Shown here: one piece after another, positions 33,345-36,943 of the stretch | Position numbering within the stretch: the stretch's first letter is position 1 | Layout: each line of letters opens with the position of its first letter | Assembly (NCBI GenBank): GCA_964544305.1 | Contig: CAZJAZ010000027.1 | Coordinates: 1 to 36,943, forward strand | Direction: 5' to 3' | DNA from: JAFDWI01 sp964544305 | GTDB lineage: Bacteria; Actinomycetota; Acidimicrobiia; Acidimicrobiales; Iamiaceae | Length of the DNA: 36,943 nt | Notes under the pieces: generated by a model | The model's database searches: none | What the model was told of the DNA's origin: nothing | What the model saw: only the letters and a program-made list of their open reading frames with translations | Made by a program: the position numbers and the translations under genes

Positions 33345-34489
33345 CAACCCGTGTAGGCGGGTTGTGCCGACTGTGCCGTTGCCGGAGCTGCTTGGCTTGG
33401 CCGTTGTGCCAACGTGGTCGGCGTCGAAGAAGGAATTGATGACACTGGAACCCCTGGGTCAGGAGGATTCACAACGGGAACAAACGGGAACGACTTCCCA
33501 GAAAGGCCCCAGAGTGCCTGTGTTGTCGCCATCAAGTTCGGAACAAGCGTGGAACCTTGCGGTTGAAAGACAATTCCCCCACGATCAGCAGCATCAGCTG
33601 ATTGCGGAACTTGGAGTGCTGCCAATGCGCCAACCGCGCCAGGATCCGGAGTCCCGTTCACGGTCGTCAACGCGAGCAGGCCAAGACCTGTCGAATTGCC
33701 GTCAATAGCAAGACTTGAGTCACCCAGATACGCGAATCCGCCACTTGGGCTTTGCACGTCCTGCAACCACGCAATCGCCGCCGCGGCTTGTGATGCGGCA
33801 TCACTGACGTGGAGCGCAATAGCTGCAAGTGATGTTGAGTTCGTGTCGGCTCCAGCAAAGGTGGCAGGGTCAACCGCTGGGCAAGGGGTTGATGTGTCAC
33901 TGCGATACGAGACGAAACCACCGTCGTCACATTGTTGACTCTCGAGCCAGCCCAGGCCAGCCGCATCGGTGTCCCCGACGGCGTCGAGGGCAACGAGTGC
34001 GAGTGACTGGCGGTACACCCCGTCATAGGTTGGATCGGCACTGCCGAACAGACCATCATCCGCACCACCACCGGTGCGCTGGGTTGCTTCAAGACGCCCA
34101 ACAAGATCAATGCCCCCAAAGGCATGCGGGTCATGACCGGTGGCAATTGCATCGAGAATCAAAAGGCCAAGGACACCGGGGTCATCGGCCACACCTGCAG
34201 AGACAAGGTTGTCTTGCACGTACGTTTCGAGGTAGCTCATCATTGAACCTATGACTGCCGGATCGCCTCCCGAACTTGCCAGCGACAGGACGGCTTGGGC
34301 GGTAATGCTCGGTGACGGGTCACCGCTATAAGGGCTAAGAATTGAGCCATCGGGTGTGACTTGAGCCTGGAGCCATGAAGCCGCGTCTGCGCGGACTTGG
34401 CTTTGCGAGGGCGGCGGTGTGGCACTGGTGACTCCCGCACCAGCGAACAATGTCACGGCCATGACGAGGACGGCAATTGTCCTACGCAT
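33344..34489 (-). CDS. Secreted alpha/alpha-barrel protein with prenyltransferase/squalene-cyclase-like repeats
   Basis: The 381-residue protein has a Sec signal peptide (about 1-23, cleavage after TSA). Repeats WLQAQVTPDGSI (39-50), WLESQQCDDGGF (181-192) and WLQDVQSPSGGF (241-252), with helices such as DTNSTSLAAIAL (215-226) and GNSTGLGLLAL (264-274), mark an alpha6/alpha6 barrel. The DxDD or metal-binding residues of true terpene cyclases are not seen. The same fold forms the N-terminal domain of transcobalamin and intrinsic factor. Only two Cys (187, 203) occur, a possible disulfide. The C-terminus (340-381) is Pro/Ser/Thr-rich with no anchor. AAGGAG lies 5 bases before the ATG, and the cobalamin riboswitch directly precedes it, so a role in cobalamin capture is more likely than prenyl chemistry. 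Confidence 0.8.
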   Translation of the reverse strand: MRRTIAVLVMAVTLFAGAGVTSATPPPSQSQVRADAASWLQAQVTPDGSILSPYSGDPSPSITAQAVLSLASSGGDPAVIGSMMSYLETYVQDNLVSAGVADDPGVLGLLILDAIATGHDPHAFGGIDLVGRLEATQRTGGGADDGLFGSADPTYDGVYRQSLALVALDAVGDTDAAGLGWLESQQCDDGGFVSYRSDTSTPCPAVDPATFAGADTNSTSLAAIALHVSDAASQAAAAIAWLQDVQSPSGGFAYLGDSSLAIDGNSTGLGLLALTTVNGTPDPGAVGALAALQVPQSADAADRGGIVFQPQGSTLVPNLMATTQALWGLSGKSFPFVPVVNPPDPGVPVSSIPSSTPTTLAQRPSQAAPATAQSAQPAYTG

Positions 34490-34492
34490 GTT

Positions 34493-34680
34493 GTCTCCTT
34501 GTTGTTGTGTCGGACATCAGACACGGAGACGACTCGATTTGAGTCCCTCCGCCCCGTATGCCACGACGGGTTGGAGGTACGCGCTACAAGCGGGTATCCC
34601 GGCTTGCGGAGGACGAACCTCCGACCACGGTTGCGGGTCAGCGCCGGTTTCTCACCGGACTTCCCCCGACTTGACGAACG
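34493..34680 (-). promoter_or_regulatory. Cobalamin riboswitch with ribosome-site-sequestering platform
   Basis: The minus-strand leader carries the B12 box: GGGGGAAGTCCGGTGAG followed by AAACCGGCGCTGACCCGC and AACCGT (34666-34627). Next come a GGAGG/CCTCC hairpin (34623-34609) and the AAGCCGGGATACCCGCTT element (34606-34589), all in the family order. Downstream, two exclusive foldings are visible. In one, CGGAG.GACTC pairs with GAGTC..CTCCG (34551-34524). In the other, GTCTCC (34530-34525) pairs with GGAGAC (34498-34493) of the ribosome site, extended by GTGTC/GACAC. This fits translational OFF control by cobalamin. The aptamer call is strong; the platform is inference. Confidence 0.92.
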
Positions 34681-34715
34681 GACCTTATTGGTTGTGATGA
34701 ACACCATAGCGACGC

Positions 34716-34732
34716 GCCACCACTACGGTGGC
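34716..34732. promoter_or_regulatory. Inverted repeat overlapping the pyruvate kinase -10
   Basis: GCCACC-N5-GGTGGC is a perfect 6-base inverted repeat covering the candidate -10 TACGGT (34724-34729) and ending 3 bases before the GTG start of the pyruvate kinase gene. The spacing of TACGGT, 6 bases and GTG matches the leaderless pattern at aroC and rarA. The repeat could be an operator or merely chance symmetry in GC-rich DNA. It also lies upstream of the divergent riboswitch transcript. Confidence 0.35.
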
Positions 34733-34735
34733 ATC

Positions 34736-36184
34736 GTGACCCGTCGAACCAAAATTGTCGCGACCATCGGACCTTCTTCTGCTTCAGAGGCAACGTTGGC
34801 ATCCATGATGGGTGCGGGCATGGATATGGCACGTGTGTCGCTGTCTCATAGCCCACTTGACGAGGTGCTCTCGCTCATCAACATGATCGCAACGGTTGCG
34901 CGAGCCAGCGATCGTCACGTTGGGATCCTTGCAGACCTGCCTGGTCCAAAATTGCGGGCGGCATCGTTCGGTGATGATGGCATTCGAATTACCGACGGTG
35001 AACAAGTTCGAATTTGGGACCGCACAAGTGGGCGGTTGACAAGCACGGCCGGTCATCTCGTCATTGATCATGACCAAGCTTGTTCAAACATGACCATTGG
35101 GGATCGTGTTGTGCTTGGAGATGGTGCCATCGAACTCGTTGTTGTCGACGTTGACGGACAGTCGGTAGTCGCTGAAGCCCTAACGGGAGGCGTCGCACGC
35201 GGAAGACCTGGGGTCAGCCTTTCCGACGAGCACGCGTTGTTGTCGTCACCAACACAATCTGATCTTGATGCGCTTCGTGAGTTGTGTAGCGCGCCGGTGG
35301 ATGTGGTGGCGCTTTCTCTTGTCAGTGAGGCCCAAGACGTTCGGCGTGCTCGAGAAATTGCGGGTGTAAACGGGCCACGCATCATGGCAAAAATCGAAAC
35401 AGCGCGTGCGGTTGCAAACGTGGACGCGCTCGTCACCGAAGCAGACGGTGTCATGGTGGCACGCGGCGACCTCGGGATCCGTTGCCCGCTCGAAGACATC
35501 CCCCATATTCAAAAGAAGGTGATCCACGCTGGTGTTGCCTATGGACGCCCGGTGATTACGGCTACCCAGATGCTCGAGTCGATGGTTCACGCACCAGTCC
35601 CAACCAGAGCGGAAGTTTCGGATGTAACGAGCGCGGTCTTTGACGGTACGAGTGCGGTCATGCTTTCTGGCGAAACAGCGATCGGGAAAGACCCCGTTCG
35701 AGTCATTGAAACGATGAGCCGAATTGCACAGCGCGCCGATGATGCCTTTGACTCCTACGGTTGGGGTCGTGCCATCGGACAAGATCAAGCACAATTTGCT
35801 CCAGGGACGCCAACGAATCGCCGGATTACCGGGGCTCTTTCGGCCGCAGGTTGGCGTGCTGCTATGGACGCCGAAGCGGCGGCGATTATCGCTTGTACTT
35901 CTACGGGTGCGACACCGCGTGCAATTTCAAGGTTTCGACCCAAAGCACCGATCTTGGCTGCGACTCCTTCGCGTGAAGTCGCGAGACAACTCTCCGTTGC
36001 CTGGGGCATTACGCCACTTCTAGTTGATCAACGACCCACCACGGACGGGACCGTTTCAACCGCTGTGACCGCGGCACTTCGCTCCGGGCATATTCGCCCC
36101 GGTGATCTTGTCGCCGTGCTTGTCGGTGCACCAGATTCGACTGAACCTGTTAGCGATACGCTGCGACTCCTTCGAGTCGACTGA
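34736..36184 (+). CDS. pyk: Pyruvate kinase (divergent type)
   Basis: It converts phosphoenolpyruvate and ADP to pyruvate and ATP. The 482-residue protein has RRTKIVATIGPSS at the start, DLPGPKLR, MAKIETARAVANVD with the catalytic Lys and metal-binding Glu, MVARGDLGI, TATQMLESM and the DGTSAVMLSGETAIGKDPV signature, plus a C-terminal domain (TSTGATPRAISRFRPKAPI). The usual RxNxSHG near residue 35 reads RVSLSHS: Ser35 replaces the Asn that contributes to the monovalent-cation site, and Ser39 replaces Gly. It is therefore a divergent pyruvate kinase. I chose the GTG at 34736 because homologues begin just before TKIVATIGP; ATG 34697 would add 13 unconserved residues. Divergent from the riboswitch-controlled pair. 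Confidence 0.9.
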   Translation: MTRRTKIVATIGPSSASEATLASMMGAGMDMARVSLSHSPLDEVLSLINMIATVARASDRHVGILADLPGPKLRAASFGDDGIRITDGEQVRIWDRTSGRLTSTAGHLVIDHDQACSNMTIGDRVVLGDGAIELVVVDVDGQSVVAEALTGGVARGRPGVSLSDEHALLSSPTQSDLDALRELCSAPVDVVALSLVSEAQDVRRAREIAGVNGPRIMAKIETARAVANVDALVTEADGVMVARGDLGIRCPLEDIPHIQKKVIHAGVAYGRPVITATQMLESMVHAPVPTRAEVSDVTSAVFDGTSAVMLSGETAIGKDPVRVIETMSRIAQRADDAFDSYGWGRAIGQDQAQFAPGTPTNRRITGALSAAGWRAAMDAEAAAIIACTSTGATPRAISRFRPKAPILAATPSREVARQLSVAWGITPLLVDQRPTTDGTVSTAVTAALRSGHIRPGDLVAVLVGAPDSTEPVSDTLRLLRVD

Positions 36185-36191
36185 CGACACT

Positions 36192-36267
36192 TGGAGCGGA
36201 CGACGGGATTCGAACCCGCGACCCTCACCTTGGCAAGGTGATGCTCTACCAACTGAGCCACGTCCGC
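36192..36267 (-). tRNA. tRNA-Gly (anticodon GCC), CCA encoded
   Basis: A complete cloverleaf reads on the minus strand: acceptor GCGGACG/CGTCCGC, D-arm GCTC/GAGC with loop AGTTGGTA, anticodon arm TCACC-TTGCCAA-GGTGA with anticodon GCC, a 5-base variable loop, T-arm GCGGG-TTCGAAT-CCCGT, discriminator T, then an encoded CCA. It lies 12 bases downstream of the PH-like gene on the same strand and converges on the pyruvate kinase gene, whose stop is 7 bases away. Confidence 0.97.
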
Positions 36268-36279
36268 GACGTTGCTACC

Positions 36280-36943
36280 TTACCACTGCACGTCTTCTTT
36301 CCAAGGTTTTCGCTCCTCGGGAACGTTCGCAACGGTGTCTCGAACGATCTTGGCCGCTTCGAATGCAAGGTCTTTGTCGACAATCGCGCTTATGCGAATC
36401 GCAACGCCATCAATGAAAGTCAACATAGCGGTTGCTTCGTCTTGCCATCCTTCAACCACCAAGCTTGTCGTGATTGGTGCTTCGAGCACGACCGGACGCC
36501 ACTTCCTTCCATTCACCAACAAAACTCTCTTGTCGGTTACGACGGCAATCCCAACAACGCCGTCAATGAGACCCGGAACCAAAATGCGCACAACCTCGGT
36601 TGGGTCAATGAGAGCTCCGGCAATGAGTGCGGGAACTTCGGCGTGCGGGCGAGTCGTCGGACTCACACGCTGAAGATGGAGTTCAAGATCATGTGGGTCG
36701 GGTGCGCCGACGGCCATTTCAATGGGCGCGGGGGTACTTGGAATCGGCTGTGGAATGTTTTGCTCGCCCGCGGGTGGTGGCGGAAGCAGCGACGCAGGTA
36801 CTTCACCAGACGGTTCTGGCGCTGACCACGATTCTGCTGCAACCGGTGGCGGCGGCAACGGCACATCAACCGGAGGCGCAGGCGGAGCCACATCAACCGG
36901 AGGCGCAGGCGGAGCCACATCAACCGGAGGCGCAGGCGGAGCC
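36280..36943 (-). CDS. Pro-rich protein with bacterial PH-like domain (5' end outside window)
   Basis: The visible 220 or so residues are the C-terminal part; the frame stays open to the window edge, so the start is missing. The N-terminal visible part is Pro-rich, with three tandem copies of the nonapeptide APPAPPVDV followed by more Pro/Ala sequence. The last 120 residues look like a compact beta-rich domain (VVGIAVVTDKRVLLVNGRKW ... ITTSLVVEGWQDEATAMLTFIDGVAIRI) ending in a helix, reminiscent of YokE-like bacterial PH domains. That assignment is tentative. No membrane segment is seen in the visible part. Function unknown. Confidence 0.65.
   Translation of the reverse strand, partial: APPAPPVDVAPPAPPVDVAPPAPPVDVPLPPPPVAAESWSAPEPSGEVPASLLPPPPAGEQNIPQPIPSTPAPIEMAVGAPDPHDLELHLQRVSPTTRPHAEVPALIAGALIDPTEVVRILVPGLIDGVVGIAVVTDKRVLLVNGRKWRPVVLEAPITTSLVVEGWQDEATAMLTFIDGVAIRISAIVDKDLAFEAAKIVRDTVANVPEERKPWKEDVQW
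36863..36943. repeat. 27-base in-frame tandem repeat, three exact copies reaching the window end
   Basis: The unit acatcaaccggaggcgcagg plus cggagcc repeats exactly at 36863-36889, 36890-36916 and 36917-36943. It encodes APPAPPVDV on the minus strand. Identical DNA copies suggest recent slippage expansion. The array may continue beyond the window. Confidence 0.95.

Noticed and set aside
33344..34489. Terpene cyclase or prenyltransferase enzyme
   Set aside because: The repeats fit the fold, but no DxDD or metal-binding catalytic residues are visible, it is secreted, and the cobalamin riboswitch points to another role.
34397..34735. Longer upstream in-frame extension of the pyruvate kinase gene
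   Set aside because: It would run antisense through the riboswitch and the start of the exported barrel protein, and homologues start just before TKIVATIGP.
36863..36943. Possible CRISPR array
   Set aside because: The 27-base units are directly adjacent with no spacers and form an in-frame Pro-rich peptide repeat.

Overview
The window is a densely packed bacterial chromosome segment, moderately GC-rich by eye, with many GTG and TTG starts and stop/start overlaps of the ATGA or TGATG type. Gene order on the minus strand (rarA, DUF948 protein, small membrane protein, alaS, ruvX, mltG, aroE, type IV prepilin peptidase, aroC, aroK, aroB, an M24 peptidase, efp, nusB, pyrR, pyrB, pyrC, carA, carB, pyrD, pyrF) is the conserved order known from Actinomycetota. 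A CvnA-type sensor kinase and several candidate leaderless genes fit that phylum. Acidimicrobiia or a relative is my best guess, but no single marker fixes the class.

Layout. Positions 111-9031 hold the de novo UMP pathway (pyrR-pyrB-pyrC-carA-carB-pyrD-pyrF), all on the minus strand and preceded by an RNA leader with a recognisable PyrR-binding stem-loop. Positions 9061-13935 hold nusB, efp, an M24 peptidase and aroB/aroK/aroC. Positions 13978-15699 hold a prepilin peptidase and a DUF4388 protein. Positions 15833-19465 hold a four-gene sugar module (two glycosyltransferase-like proteins, a sugar epimerase, a hexapeptide acyltransferase) placed between the aro genes. Positions 19521-26456 hold aroE, mltG, ruvX, alaS, two small membrane proteins and rarA. 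Then come a neutral-ceramidase-like protein and an aldo/keto reductase as a two-gene unit. Divergent from these are a membrane-anchored HNH nuclease and an orphan nitrate-sensor-like histidine kinase on the plus strand. Positions 32382-34680 hold two exported proteins behind a cobalamin riboswitch, followed by a divergent pyruvate kinase, tRNA-Gly(GCC), and the 3' part of a Pro-rich protein with a PH-like domain that runs off the window.

Two systems deserve attention. (1) A cobalamin riboswitch (about 34493-34680, minus strand) precedes a translationally coupled pair. One protein is a secreted alpha/alpha-barrel protein with prenyltransferase/squalene-cyclase-like repeats. The other is a membrane-anchored protein with a domain resembling the C-terminal domain of transcobalamin (DUF4430-like). 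Together they look like the two halves of animal transcobalamin or intrinsic factor encoded as separate cell-surface proteins, hence a candidate B12-capture system. (2) The pyr leader combines a PyrR-binding hairpin 7 nt upstream of the pyrR Shine-Dalgarno with a complete intrinsic terminator that lies inside the 5' end of the probable pyrR coding sequence. This suggests that PyrR translational repression is coupled to premature termination.

All calls come from reading the sequence and from recalled family motifs. No database search or structure prediction was run.
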